Of a stretch of 64,000 bases of DNA, positions 46,391-55,481 are shown in pieces (within the stretch, counting starts at the first letter, position 1; the number at the start of each line of letters is the position of its first letter). The notes under the pieces were generated by a model. The model was not told the origin of the DNA. It saw only the letters and a program-made list of their open reading frames with translations, and ran no database searches. Location: positions 1-64,000 of the IMG/VR virus record IMGVR_UViG_3300044623_001154. One strand, given 5' to 3'. The DNA is from a virus. The position numbers and the translations under genes were made by a program.

Positions 46391-46669
46391 CTAAAAAAAG
46401 TCTACAGTGGACATAAATTGTGTACTTTCTGATACCACCATATATTTCCACGATTCATTCATTAAATAATTTAATCCATCAGGATAAATTATCTCAAAGT
46501 CCTCAAGTTTATTATCTTTGGGAATCATTAATTTACAATCAACCATATAACACTTTTGATACTGAGAAAAATGTACTCGATTAACTATAATATAACACCC
46601 GTCCCCATATAGAAGTTCTAAATCTTTTTTGAAAACTTTGTTCAATAAAACTTCTAAAGCTTTTTTCAT
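46391..46669 (-). CDS. Hypothetical protein (92 aa)
   Basis: MKKALEVLLNKVFKKDLELLYGDGCYIIVNRVHFSQYQKCYMVDCKLMIP... helical start and beta hairpin with three Cys. Unrecognised; may form a small transcription unit with the following minus-strand genes. Confidence 0.75.
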   Translation of the reverse strand: MKKALEVLLNKVFKKDLELLYGDGCYIIVNRVHFSQYQKCYMVDCKLMIPKDNKLEDFEIIYPDGLNYLMNESWKYMVVSESTQFMSTVDFF

Positions 46670-46743
46670 AATAAAAATATACTATAATTCAGTATAAGGT
46701 CAAATTCAGGTTTGGTCAATAATTAATATAAATAACTGTAACA

Positions 46744-46938
46744 ATGAAAATATTCTTATTCATTATCTTATTAATCGTAATTGGATTCCCAATTTATTTT
46801 ATGGTATTATTGTATAACCATTTTAAGAAATTCATACATATTAAGTTCACAACTACCAAGAAAGTTAAAGGTAAAACCGATAATCCGAGTGTTAATTTAA
46901 AATCATTATTATCTCACATGTCAAAACAAAATAAATAA
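46744..46938 (+). CDS. Small membrane protein (64 aa)
   Basis: MKIFLFIILLIVIGFPIYFMVLLYNHF is a membrane helix, followed by a basic tail. Inner membrane. Unrecognised. Confidence 0.68.
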   Translation: MKIFLFIILLIVIGFPIYFMVLLYNHFKKFIHIKFTTTKKVKGKTDNPSVNLKSLLSHMSKQNK

Positions 46939-46940
46939 CT

Positions 46941-47159
46941 ATGAACATAATTTCAATTGAAACTGAATACCAATGGGTATTAAAAACTTTAAATTCATCA
47001 TTAACACTTGACCACATTAATGTGAGTGATAGATTATTTGAATCGTATTTAACTAAATGGTCCGATGAGTTATCTGACATTAAATTAATGACTATTAATT
47101 CAACATATGAACGACAAAAATCGTTGAGAACTATTGAAATCCAAAAAAATATTAACTAA
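46941..47159 (+). CDS. Small hypothetical protein (72 aa)
   Basis: MNIISIETEYQWVLKTLNSSLTLDHINVSDRLFESYLTKWSDELSDIKLMTIN... LTKWSDELSDIKL recalls the W module. Two bases after the previous stop. Function unknown. Confidence 0.7.
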   Translation: MNIISIETEYQWVLKTLNSSLTLDHINVSDRLFESYLTKWSDELSDIKLMTINSTYERQKSLRTIEIQKNIN

Positions 47160-47195
47160 TGTTATTAAAACGTTAATTTTTTAAAAAAATAGATA

Positions 47196-47202
47196 TATTT
47201 AT
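47196..47202 (+). promoter_or_regulatory. TATTTAT box without a downstream gene
   Basis: No ORF of note follows; it may drive the small RNA candidate at 47207-47275. Confidence 0.45.
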
Positions 47203-47206
47203 TAAT

Positions 47207-47275
47207 ACTATCACACTCATCAGAGTGCCTATATATAATGGGGGTTTGTAATTTATTTACTAACCCCTTTTTTTA
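47207..47275 (+). ncRNA. Candidate small RNA
   Basis: About 70 nt between a TATTTAT box and a strong terminator, with a CACTC/GAGTG hairpin (47214-47227). No convincing coding content. Confidence 0.35.
47240..47274 (+). terminator. Strong terminator
   Basis: GGGGTT / AACCCC stem extended by GTAA/TTAC, then seven T. Confidence 0.85.
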
Positions 47276-47290
47276 TTGATAGATAATTAC

Positions 47291-47298
47291 TATATTTG
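47291..47298 (+). promoter_or_regulatory. TATATTTG box (4-nt spacing)
   Basis: Four bases before the ATG at 47303; leaderless start implied. Confidence 0.7.
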
Positions 47299-47302
47299 TT
47301 CT

Positions 47303-47488
47303 ATGAAGATAATAAACGAATATTTGATATTAAACCCGATTACGGGTAAAGTTAAAAAATACATTGAACTTGAAGGTGAAATGTTTTTTAAACTTAAAGG
47401 TCATGAAGAAAATAGATACGATTGGGTAAAACCTGAAGTATTTTATGAATTATATGAAGAATCTAAAAAAACTTTTGAAGGATGGTAA
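47303..47488 (+). CDS. Small hypothetical protein (61 aa)
   Basis: MKIINEYLILNPITGKVKKYIELEGEMFFKLKGHEENRYDWVKPEVFYELYEES... beta start and helical end. ATG 47303 is chosen by the promoter spacing. Its stop overlaps the next ATG region by 7 bp. Confidence 0.7.
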   Translation: MKIINEYLILNPITGKVKKYIELEGEMFFKLKGHEENRYDWVKPEVFYELYEESKKTFEGW

Positions 47489-48096
47489 GAGATGAAAAAA
47501 TAACCATATTTGAAAAAATCCGTTTATGGTGGAGATTTGATGGTAAATATTGCCACAAAAACTTTATTGAAGGTGTTAAAAACCTATGGAAATGGTTTCC
47601 TGTAATATGGAAAGACCGTGATTGGGATTCATTTTTCATTTATGAAGTTATTAGAGTTAAATTGAACAACCAAGCTGAATATATCGGTGGGAAAAATAGA
47701 CACACTAATGCTAAACGTGATGCCGAATTAATGAGATTAACTTCACGTTTAATCCAACGTTGTCAAGATGACCACTACAATATGGAATATATGGATTATC
47801 ACGAATCTAACATTCTTTGGTTGGATGTTACAGATGTAGATAATATCCCTGAAAAATATAAAGATTCCAAAAGATTGGAGATTGAAGAAATTAGTGAGAA
47901 TTTTGATGAATACTTCAAAAAATACCCACGTCAATACAAACGTGTGATGTCAGGTGAGGTTAACCGATTCAGTCGACCTGTAGAAGAAAAAGATAAAAAC
48001 CTAATTGCAATGGAAATTGCTCACGAAAATCAAGATAGATGTCGTAAATTAGTATTCAAAATAATGTCAAATCGTGTCGAGGGATGGTGGGATTGA
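47482..48096 (+). CDS. Phage hypothetical protein, WFPVIWKDRDWD family (204 aa)
   Basis: Trp-rich N-terminus (FEKIRLWWRFDGKYCHKNFIEGVKNLWKWFPVIWKDRDWD), then YIGGKNRHTNAKRDAELMRLTSRLIQRC and YNMEYMDYHESN. I have seen this pattern in unannotated proteins of other large phages, but I know no function. Soluble, basic. Overlaps the next gene by 13 bp. Confidence 0.82.
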   Translation: MVRDEKITIFEKIRLWWRFDGKYCHKNFIEGVKNLWKWFPVIWKDRDWDSFFIYEVIRVKLNNQAEYIGGKNRHTNAKRDAELMRLTSRLIQRCQDDHYNMEYMDYHESNILWLDVTDVDNIPEKYKDSKRLEIEEISENFDEYFKKYPRQYKRVMSGEVNRFSRPVEEKDKNLIAMEIAHENQDRCRKLVFKIMSNRVEGWWD

Positions 48097-48278
48097 CGAT
48101 TAACACCCCCAATGGTGTGGGTGAATTAGAAAAAATATATTTAAGTGAACTAGGTTATCTGATGGTTAAATTAAAAAACGGAGATAAAACTTTTACCTCA
48201 TATAATCTTGGTAAACCAAAAGATGAATTATCAATTGATGATTTAATAAAACATTTAACCCAAAATAATAAATTTTAA
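48084..48278 (+). CDS. Small hypothetical protein (64 aa)
   Basis: TINTPNGVGELEKIYLSELGYLMVKLKNGDKTFTSYNLGKP... likely SH3-like beta fold. Start either 48084 or close to it. Overlap suggests coupling to the previous gene. Confidence 0.68.
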   Translation: MVGLTINTPNGVGELEKIYLSELGYLMVKLKNGDKTFTSYNLGKPKDELSIDDLIKHLTQNNKF

Positions 48279-48279
48279 T

Positions 48280-48287
48280 TATATTTG
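48280..48287 (+). promoter_or_regulatory. TATATTTG promoter box
   Basis: 15 nt before the ATG at 48303. Confidence 0.65.
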
Positions 48288-48302
48288 TAAAAAACTTTTA
48301 AA

Positions 48303-49013
48303 ATGGGAAAATACACAGTAACATTAATCAGTGATACACACAACAAACATAAACATGTTCACAACAACTCTTTGGGTGACTTACCTGGGGGAAATATCTT
48401 AATCCACGCAGGTGACATATCATCTATGGGTTACGAACACGAAATAAATGAATTCGCTAAATGGTACGATGGTCTTAACTATGACCACAAAATATTCATC
48501 GCGGGTAATCACGATTGGGGATTCCAAAATAACGCTGAAAAAGTTAAAGGTAACTTAACAGGATACAAAAGTATTGATTACATCCAAGATGAATTGTTAA
48601 CTATCCAAGATGGTGACAAACCTGAAGTTAAAATATGGGGTTCTCCTTGGCAACCTGAATTCTACAATTGGGCGTTCAACTTACCAAAAAATGGTGATGA
48701 GTTAAAAGCGAAATGGGATATGATTCCTGAAGATATTGATATCTTAATCACTCACGGGCCAGCATGGGGATTCTTAGATGATGTTGATGGTCGCCGAGGA
48801 GACCACTTAGGTTGTGAATTACTTGCTGAGAAAATCAAACAAATCAAACCAAAGATTCACGTATGTGGTCACATCCACACAGGACACGGTCACTACTTCG
48901 ATGGACACACTCACTTCTTCAATGCGTCATTATTGAATGAACAATACTTATACTCTCAAACACCATGGAAATTCGAATGGGATTCTGTAACAAATGAAAT
49001 CACATTCTTATAA
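48303..49013 (+). CDS. Calcineurin-like metallophosphoesterase (236 aa)
   Basis: All signature motifs: SDTHNKH, GDISSMG, GNHDWGF, THGPAWG, GHIHTGHG. Two-metal phosphoesterase; substrate could be a nucleotide, cyclic nucleotide or nucleic-acid end. Single-domain, cytoplasmic. Own promoter and bidirectional terminator. Host-like codon choice (cac, atc, aac), unlike the leader genes. Confidence 0.93.
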   Translation: MGKYTVTLISDTHNKHKHVHNNSLGDLPGGNILIHAGDISSMGYEHEINEFAKWYDGLNYDHKIFIAGNHDWGFQNNAEKVKGNLTGYKSIDYIQDELLTIQDGDKPEVKIWGSPWQPEFYNWAFNLPKNGDELKAKWDMIPEDIDILITHGPAWGFLDDVDGRRGDHLGCELLAEKIKQIKPKIHVCGHIHTGHGHYFDGHTHFFNASLLNEQYLYSQTPWKFEWDSVTNEITFL

Positions 49014-49016
49014 AAA

Positions 49017-49049
49017 CAAAAAACCCCTCAAACGAGGGGTTTTGTTTTA
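49017..49049. terminator. Bidirectional terminator
   Basis: AAACCCCTC / GAGGGGTTT stem between convergent genes. Confidence 0.85.
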
Positions 49050-49877
49050 TTGGGTTAATAATTTGTAATATTCTTTAAAGTGTTTTAATCTATCCTCAAG
49101 ACCGTTAGTTCCACCGTTAACTCTTTTTGTTACTAAAGCAACTGTTTTATCGTCAGCACCTTTATCACAAACACTCCATAAAGTGTTAGCATCAAAGAAA
49201 TAAGCTGCAGATGCTAATGGGTATTTAGTTGAAACCAAATCAGGATTAGAAACACAATCCTCACCAATGAACTTAGTGAAGTTTACATAGTTAGATTTAC
49301 CTGTTAATTGGATGAACCCTCGTCCACGGAATTTAAACCCTTCCTTGGTCGTTTCATCACCATTACCCATTCTTCCACCATAAACTCTTGAAGCTATCTT
49401 TTCAGGTTGTTTTGCGTACGATTCTGAAAGATTTCCTGGAAAATACTTTCCGAACACTTTTTTAAGACCATCTGACGAGTAATGTAAATTTTCAACTGTT
49501 ACTCTAAAACCACCACTTTCATGTGAACATTGTGATAAGAAATGAGCTAATCTTAAATTTGTTGTAATACGAAACTTTTTTGCGGTTTCATCAATTTGAG
49601 ATAAAACAGTGTCAGGTATATGACCACGTAATTTATCAATGTTTAACCCACTTGTTGTTGGGGTAATAACAACATCTTCTTTAACTATAGATTTTGTATC
49701 ACCAAATAATTTACTCCACGATTGTTGACCGATAATACCATCGGAAGTCAAACCATTATTAGTTTGCCATGATTTAACCGCTTTTTCAGTGCCAGGACCA
49801 AATACACCATCAGGTGTTAATCCCAATTTAGATTGTAACGTTTTTACATCTTCCCCTGTTGAACCAATTTTTAACAT
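49047..49877 (-). CDS. Endolysin: PG-binding domain + GH19 muramidase/chitinase-like
   Basis: 276 aa. Residues 1-60 are a peptidoglycan-binding-1 domain (KIGSTGEDVKTLQSKLGLTPDGVFGPGTEKAV). Residues 80-276 are a GH19 domain: FLSQCSHESGGFRVTVENLHYS (catalytic Glu), ASRVYGGRMGNGDE, FKFRGRGFIQLTGKSNY and VTKRVNGGTNGLEDR. ATG 49877 is chosen; a TTG upstream adds three residues. No signal peptide, so it needs a holin. TATTTAT box on the minus strand at 49904-49898. Confidence 0.95.
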   Translation of the reverse strand: MLKIGSTGEDVKTLQSKLGLTPDGVFGPGTEKAVKSWQTNNGLTSDGIIGQQSWSKLFGDTKSIVKEDVVITPTTSGLNIDKLRGHIPDTVLSQIDETAKKFRITTNLRLAHFLSQCSHESGGFRVTVENLHYSSDGLKKVFGKYFPGNLSESYAKQPEKIASRVYGGRMGNGDETTKEGFKFRGRGFIQLTGKSNYVNFTKFIGEDCVSNPDLVSTKYPLASAAYFFDANTLWSVCDKGADDKTVALVTKRVNGGTNGLEDRLKHFKEYYKLLTQ

Positions 49878-49975
49878 AATATTCAAATTTTATATTGATA
49901 AATATTAGACATTGGTTTATAATTTGAATAAATAACGACATTCCGAAAATAAATAATTTAGTTTTTTTCGTTTAA

Positions 49976-50006
49976 GACCCCCTTGTTAAAACTTGGGGGT
50001 TTTTTG
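49976..50006 (+). terminator. Rho-independent terminator
   Basis: CCCCC / GGGGG stem with six T, although no plus-strand gene lies just upstream; it may stop read-through. Confidence 0.7.
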
Positions 50007-50017
50007 GTTTATTAGAA

Positions 50018-50024
50018 TATTTAT
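50018..50024 (+). promoter_or_regulatory. TATTTAT promoter box (5-nt spacing)
   Basis: Five bases before the ATG of the histidine kinase. Confidence 0.6.
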
Positions 50025-50029
50025 TAAGC

Positions 50030-52153
50030 ATGAATAAATTATCTAGAATTTCGTTAACCATTGGTGTAGTTGGGTTATTATCTTTTTTCTTAATGCACGT
50101 ATTAATTTACACAGAATTAATCTTAGTCACTGAGAATATAATCCATTTTAGTTTTTACACAAAAGGTTTAATCGTATTAAGTTTAATGGTCTTCATTAAT
50201 GAATATTTGAAAAAAAACAAACAAATTGATACTGAATCAAAATATAGTGTAAAATTAACTGAAGTATTAATTTCTCAATCACATAATACTTTGTTTTATG
50301 AAGGTAACACTTCTGAAGGTGCTAAAGTTTTAACTAAAGAAGTATCTGAAACAATGAATACGGATAGATGTTCTATATGGTTATATAATCACGATAAAAC
50401 TTCAATTATATGTGAACAACTATATGTTAAATCAGAAGACACTTGGTACCAAGACATTAAACTAAACAAGAAAGATTTCAAACCATATTTTTTAGCTCTT
50501 TTAATTAACCCTGTAATTGTTGCCAATGATGCCAAAACACATACCGCAACTTCTTGTTTTACTGAAACATATCTAAAACCTCTTGGTATAAAATCTATGT
50601 TGGATGTTCCAATTATTTTTAAGGGGGAAGTCATTGGTGTTATATGTATTGAAAGTTTAACTCCTCGTGAGTGGAAAAAATCTGAACTAGAGTTTTCTCA
50701 ATTATTATCGTCTACTTACTCATTCTCATGTTGGGTTAAAGAAAGTAATGATTTAACGAGAAGAAATATAGAAACTGAAAAATTCATAAATGAAGCGGCG
50801 ATTGTTTCAATTACTGACAACAAAGGAAAAATAACTCACGTAAACTCTAAATTTGAAGAGGTATCGGGTTGGAAATTAAAAGATGTGAAGGGTAAAGACC
50901 ATAGTATCGTTAATTCCGATTCACAACCTGACGGATATTGGGGTAAGATGTATGACAAAGTATTAAAAGGTAAAATATGGAATGATGTTGTTACTAATAA
51001 AACAAAAACAGGTGAACTGTATTATGTTGACACATACATCAAAGCATTATTTGACAAAGAACAAAAATTAGAAGGTTTTTCATCAATTAGACAAGATGTT
51101 ACCGAACTGAAAAAAAAGGAACTTGAAATTCGTAATAGAATGAACGCAATTAATAAATCTAATGCAGTGATTGAGTTTGATTTAGATGGAAATATTCTTT
51201 TTGCTAATGAATTGTTTTTAAATACTATGGGTTATTCATCACAGGATGAAATAGTCGGAAAACACCATAGTATGTTTATCTCAGATGATGACTTAAATAG
51301 TGATGAGTATCGTGTTTTTTGGGAAAAATTAAAAGAAGGTATATTATTCTCAGGGGAAATTAATAGAACTAAAAAAGATGGGACCTTAGTGTATTTGCAG
51401 GCGACTTATAATCCAATTGTTGGTATAGATGGTAAAATTTATCGTGTTATGAAAATAGCCACAGATATTACCAACTCTCACGAACAAAAGAAAGAAATTG
51501 AAAAGAAAAACACGTATTTAGAACACGCGGCAAAGATATTAAGACACGATATGCACTCAGGGATTAATACTTACATCCCAAGAGGTGTTAACTCATTAGA
51601 AAGAAGATTAACTCAAGAAGATATTACTAATCTTAAAATCGAAGCCCCACTTAAAATGATTAAGGAAGGTCTTAAACACTCACAAAAAGTTTATAAAGGA
51701 GTTTACGAATTTACCAATCTTGTAAAGAAAGATGTTGTATTAAACAAAACCGAATGTGATTTAAAAATGATTCTAACTGACTACTTATTATCAACGGCAT
51801 ATATTAGTCAAGTTATTATTGACGAATTACCAACTATTGAGGTAAACGAACCTCTATTCTGTACCGCAGTTGACAACTTGATTAGAAATGGTTTAAAGTA
51901 TAATGATTCGGACACTAAATTTGTTAAAATTTATTTTGAAGGTGATACTCTGAATATACAAGATAATGGTCGAGGGATTAACCAAAAAGATTTTGATGAG
52001 TTATCAAAACCTTACACTAGAAAAGAAGGTCAAAAAGAATCAGGAACTGGTTTGGGTCTAAATATTTGTGTGGCGATTTTGGAAGAACATGGATTTAGTA
52101 TTACCTGTGAGAAAAATGAAACAGGTACAAAAATGAAAATAAAAATAAAATAA
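50030..52153 (+). CDS. Membrane GAF-PAS-PAS sensor histidine kinase (707 aa)
   Basis: Two N-terminal membrane helices (about 6-27 and 40-58), GAF domain (about 75-230), PAS 1 (about 245-350, ITDNKGKITHVNSKFEEVSGW), PAS 2 (about 370-480), a phospho-acceptor helix AAKILRHDMHSGINTY with His near 505, and an ATPase domain with NLIRNGLKYND, LNIQDNGRGIN and GTGLGLNICVAIL. All catalytic boxes are intact. Followed by a receiver gene and a coiled-coil membrane protein as an apparent operon. Very unusual for a phage. Confidence 0.95.
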   Translation: MNKLSRISLTIGVVGLLSFFLMHVLIYTELILVTENIIHFSFYTKGLIVLSLMVFINEYLKKNKQIDTESKYSVKLTEVLISQSHNTLFYEGNTSEGAKVLTKEVSETMNTDRCSIWLYNHDKTSIICEQLYVKSEDTWYQDIKLNKKDFKPYFLALLINPVIVANDAKTHTATSCFTETYLKPLGIKSMLDVPIIFKGEVIGVICIESLTPREWKKSELEFSQLLSSTYSFSCWVKESNDLTRRNIETEKFINEAAIVSITDNKGKITHVNSKFEEVSGWKLKDVKGKDHSIVNSDSQPDGYWGKMYDKVLKGKIWNDVVTNKTKTGELYYVDTYIKALFDKEQKLEGFSSIRQDVTELKKKELEIRNRMNAINKSNAVIEFDLDGNILFANELFLNTMGYSSQDEIVGKHHSMFISDDDLNSDEYRVFWEKLKEGILFSGEINRTKKDGTLVYLQATYNPIVGIDGKIYRVMKIATDITNSHEQKKEIEKKNTYLEHAAKILRHDMHSGINTYIPRGVNSLERRLTQEDITNLKIEAPLKMIKEGLKHSQKVYKGVYEFTNLVKKDVVLNKTECDLKMILTDYLLSTAYISQVIIDELPTIEVNEPLFCTAVDNLIRNGLKYNDSDTKFVKIYFEGDTLNIQDNGRGINQKDFDELSKPYTRKEGQKESGTGLGLNICVAILEEHGFSITCEKNETGTKMKIKIK

Positions 52154-52172
52154 TATAAAAAACGAAAAAAAA

Positions 52173-52610
52173 ATGATTGATTCAATTTTATTAGTGGATG
52201 ATGAGGATTTATTCCATTTAGTATTTGAAGATGCGTGTTCATTACTTGACATAAGTTTATCTTTAAACGCATTAAATAGTTCTGATGAAGCCGCAAAACT
52301 ATTTGAAAAATGGTTCCAAGAAGGGGACAATTATGATAAACCAGAATGTGTATTTGTTGATTTAAACATTATTGGTAGTTCTTTTGATGGTATTGAGTTA
52401 ATCAGAAAAATAAATTTTGAGTTTGGTAATCACGTTGTAATTGGGATTATATCATCTTCAAACGAAGCCGAAGAACAAGCAAAAGCGGTTCAAGCGGGTG
52501 CACAATTTTGGATTATTAAATCTGATGACATTGAACCTCGTTTAGAAGAGTTCAGAAAAGATTATGAAGGTTATAAAAACAGAACATTACCATTTAAAGT
52601 TTACAAATGA
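52173..52610 (+). CDS. Response regulator receiver (145 aa)
   Basis: Receiver with DD at residues 9-10, phospho-acceptor D63 (VFVDLNIIGSSFDGIE) and Lys116 (WIIKSDD). No output domain. The spacing around the Asp is longer than usual. Lies 19 bp after the kinase gene and is its probable partner. ATGA overlap with the next gene. Confidence 0.92.
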   Translation: MIDSILLVDDEDLFHLVFEDACSLLDISLSLNALNSSDEAAKLFEKWFQEGDNYDKPECVFVDLNIIGSSFDGIELIRKINFEFGNHVVIGIISSSNEAEEQAKAVQAGAQFWIIKSDDIEPRLEEFRKDYEGYKNRTLPFKVYK

Positions 52611-53284
52611 TTAAAATAGATAGTAATACTAAAAAATTATTGATGGACCTATACGTTACCAAACGTGTGGGTCTTGAAGGTAACATTACTAAACTTATTG
52701 ATAGTGAAGATGACGATGACTTTAAAAATTATCTAAAGGAATGTGAAACCAAAGACAGTGATAAAAGAAAAAAACGTCTTGAAATCACCAAAAAAATTCA
52801 ATCTCAAAATAAAGAATTAAGTGATTTAAATGATGAGAATAGTCGAATTTTAAGCGAATTAAATCAAACATTAGATGAAGTTGGTCAAGATAAATTAACC
52901 TACGAAGTTCAAAATCGAGAACTTAATGAGTGGAAATTAGAAAATATCCGTTTAACTGAGGAATTAAAACATGAAATGGTTAAATCTGAACAGGCCAGAC
53001 TGACCGCAGAAACCGCTAAAGAAAATGCTGAAAATGACTTAGATTTTATCCAAAAAAGAAATCAAACGGAATTAATCTCAATTATTGTTAAGGTTGCTTT
53101 ATGGATGATAATTGGTGTTGGTTTAGTAACAACCTTAGTTTATATCATAACCCTTACTATGGGTAAAGACACACAAGTTATTAGTGCCGCTTGGGCAAAT
53201 ATGTTTGGAATCTTACTTACAAACGCGTTCTCAATTGTTGGAACCATTATGGGTATTAAGTATGCGTCAAAAGACAACGGTTAA
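52607..53284 (+). CDS. Coiled-coil membrane protein (225 aa)
   Basis: Long charged coiled coil (about residues 50-145, KKIQSQNKELSDLNDENSRILSELNQ...), then two membrane helices (IVKVALWMIIGVGLVTTLVYIITL and WANMFGILLTNAFSIVGTIMG). Coupled to the receiver gene, so it may be the output or a membrane anchor for the phosphorelay. Convergent with a small minus-strand gene, stops overlapping. Confidence 0.82.
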   Translation: MIKIDSNTKKLLMDLYVTKRVGLEGNITKLIDSEDDDDFKNYLKECETKDSDKRKKRLEITKKIQSQNKELSDLNDENSRILSELNQTLDEVGQDKLTYEVQNRELNEWKLENIRLTEELKHEMVKSEQARLTAETAKENAENDLDFIQKRNQTELISIIVKVALWMIIGVGLVTTLVYIITLTMGKDTQVISAAWANMFGILLTNAFSIVGTIMGIKYASKDNG

Positions 53285-53448
53285 ACTTTACGTTTAGGTG
53301 CTCTCTTCTCATTCTTATATTTGATTTCAACTTCATATGGATTAACCATACTTCGTTTACTATCATATTTAAAGATTGTGATTGAATCGTCGTCTTCAAA
53401 CACTCTTTCCCACTTTTTATGTTCTATTTCTACTTTTTTCTTTATCAT
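53281..53448 (-). CDS. Small basic protein (55 aa)
   Basis: MIKKKVEIEHKKWERVFEDDDSITIFKYDSKRSMVNPYEVEIKYKNEK then RAPKRKV. Beta hairpins with a basic tail. A TAAATTTG box sits four bases before the start on the minus strand. Good coding signal, unrecognised. Confidence 0.72.
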   Translation of the reverse strand: MIKKKVEIEHKKWERVFEDDDSITIFKYDSKRSMVNPYEVEIKYKNEKRAPKRKV

Positions 53449-53507
53449 ACTACAAATTTACAAATATTTTTAATATAATTATATACTGACACAAAAAAAA
53501 AATAACC

Positions 53508-53520
53508 TGACATTTTGTCA
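53508..53520. promoter_or_regulatory. Palindromic operator-like site TGACATTTTGTCA
   Basis: Identical to the site at 6891. Lies 65 bp before the dnaK ATG, with a TTTGACA immediately downstream. Confidence 0.7.
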
Positions 53521-53584
53521 TACTTTGACAGATGGTATGATTTTAATAGTGTTTTTGTAAATTAAAATAAAAATTAAAAAAATT

Positions 53585-55456
53585 ATGAGTAAAATTATTG
53601 GTATTGATTTAGGAACCACAAATTCATGTGTGGCGGTTATGGAAAATGGGGAACCTGTGGTAATCCCTAACAGTGAAGGTAAAAGAACAACACCTTCAGT
53701 TGTTGGATATATTAACGAATCTGAAAGAAAGGTAGGTGACCCCGCAAAAAGACAATCTGTAACTAACCCCACTAAAACGGTATATTCTATTAAACGATTT
53801 ATGGGTACTACATTTGACGAATCTAAGTCAGAAATAGGGAAAGTACCATATGAAGTGATAAAAGGTAAGAATAACTCACCTAGAGTGAAAATTGAGAGTA
53901 AAGATTATTCTCCACAGGAGATTTCCGCAACTATTCTACAAAAAATGAAAAAAACTGCCGAAGATTACTTGGGAACAACAGTTACTGAAGCGGTTATTAC
54001 AGTTCCCGCTCATTTTAACGACGCTCAACGTCAGGCAACCAAAGAAGCTGGCGAAATTGCGGGTTTAACTGTAAGACGTATCATCAACGAACCAACCGCG
54101 GCAGCATTGGCTTACGGTCTTGATAAGAAAAACCAAGATATGTTAGTTGTAGTATTCGATTGCGGTGGTGGAACCCATGATGTTTCAATTCTTGAGTTAG
54201 GTGATGGTGTATTTGAAGTATTATCTACAGATGGTGACACACATTTAGGTGGGGATGACTTTGACCAAACAATTATCAACTTTTTAATTGATGAGTTTAA
54301 GAAAGAGAACGGTGTTGACCCAAGTAAAGACCCAATGGCTCTTCAGAGATTAAAAGAGGCGGCTGAGAAAGCGAAAATTGAGTTGTCATCATCATCATCA
54401 ACTGAAATTAACTTACCATACTTAATCCCTGTTGATGGAATTCCAAAACATTTAGTGGTTTCTTTAACAAAATCTAAATTTGAACAACTTGTTGATAATT
54501 TAGTTAAGAGAACAATTGAACCGTGTAAAAATGCGTTAAAAAACGCTGGTATTAAAATAACTGACATTGATGAAATTATTTTAGTTGGTGGTACAACAAG
54601 AATTCCCGCTATTCAGGATGCAGTTAAGAGTTTCTTCGGTAAAGAACCTTCAAAAGGGGTAAATCCTGATGAGGTAGTTGCGTTAGGTGCCGCTATCCAA
54701 GGTGGTGTGTTAGCTGGTGACGTTAAAGACGTACTTTTATTAGATGTTACCCCATTATCATTAGGTATTGAAACTATGGGTGGTATATTCACTAAATTAA
54801 TAGAGTCAAACACAACAATTCCAACTAAAAAGTCACAAGTATTCTCAACGGCAGTTGATAATCAACCAAGTGTTGATATCCATGTACTACAAGGTGAGAG
54901 AGCCATGGCTAGCGACAATAAAACCATTGGTAAATTCCAATTAACTGATGTCCCACCATCACAAAGAGGGGTCCCACAGATAGAAGTGACCTTTGACATA
55001 GATGCTAACGGTATCATTAACGTATCAGCATTGGATAAAGGAACTAACAAAGTACAATCAATTAAAATTGAAGCGTCTTCAGGTTTATCTAAAGAAGAAA
55101 TTGAAAGAATGAAGGCCGACGCTGAATTAAACGCCGAGTCTGACCAAAAAGCAAGAGAAGAGGTTGAATTAATCAATAAGGCTGACACGACAATCTTCCA
55201 ATCAGAAAAGTCATTAAAAGATTTAGATGATAAAATTTCTGAAGACGATAAAAAAGATATTAATGAACTTATTACTAGTTTGAAGGAGTCAGTTGAGAAA
55301 AAAGAAATAACTATTTTAGATTCTAAGATTGAATCTATTAATACTAAGTTCCAATCAATCAGTGAGAACCTTTATAATAAATCTAATCAAGAACCTACTA
55401 ATGAATCATATGACACAAACGATGTTTCTGATGTAGAATTTGAAGAAGTGAAATAG
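53585..55456 (+). CDS. dnaK: Hsp70 chaperone DnaK
   Basis: 623 aa. N-terminal ATPase: [47 protein letters not shown], then [27 protein letters not shown] (Cys and His replace the usual Leu and Phe), [13 protein letters not shown]. Substrate domain: [50 protein letters not shown], and an acidic tail ending VEFEEVK. Complete and probably active; no DnaJ or GrpE in the window, so it would use those of the host. Host-like codon use. Confidence 0.97.
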   Translation: MSKIIGIDLGTTNSCVAVMENGEPVVIPNSEGKRTTPSVVGYINESERKVGDPAKRQSVTNPTKTVYSIKRFMGTTFDESKSEIGKVPYEVIKGKNNSPRVKIESKDYSPQEISATILQKMKKTAEDYLGTTVTEAVITVPAHFNDAQRQATKEAGEIAGLTVRRIINEPTAAALAYGLDKKNQDMLVVVFDCGGGTHDVSILELGDGVFEVLSTDGDTHLGGDDFDQTIINFLIDEFKKENGVDPSKDPMALQRLKEAAEKAKIELSSSSSTEINLPYLIPVDGIPKHLVVSLTKSKFEQLVDNLVKRTIEPCKNALKNAGIKITDIDEIILVGGTTRIPAIQDAVKSFFGKEPSKGVNPDEVVALGAAIQGGVLAGDVKDVLLLDVTPLSLGIETMGGIFTKLIESNTTIPTKKSQVFSTAVDNQPSVDIHVLQGERAMASDNKTIGKFQLTDVPPSQRGVPQIEVTFDIDANGIINVSALDKGTNKVQSIKIEASSGLSKEEIERMKADAELNAESDQKAREEVELINKADTTIFQSEKSLKDLDDKISEDDKKDINELITSLKESVEKKEITILDSKIESINTKFQSISENLYNKSNQEPTNESYDTNDVSDVEFEEVK

Positions 55457-55481
55457 ATAACCTTAATTTAATATAAAATTA

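Noticed and set aside
47238-47279. 13-residue ORF in the small RNA candidate
   Set aside because: Lies wholly inside the terminator hairpin; unlikely to be translated.
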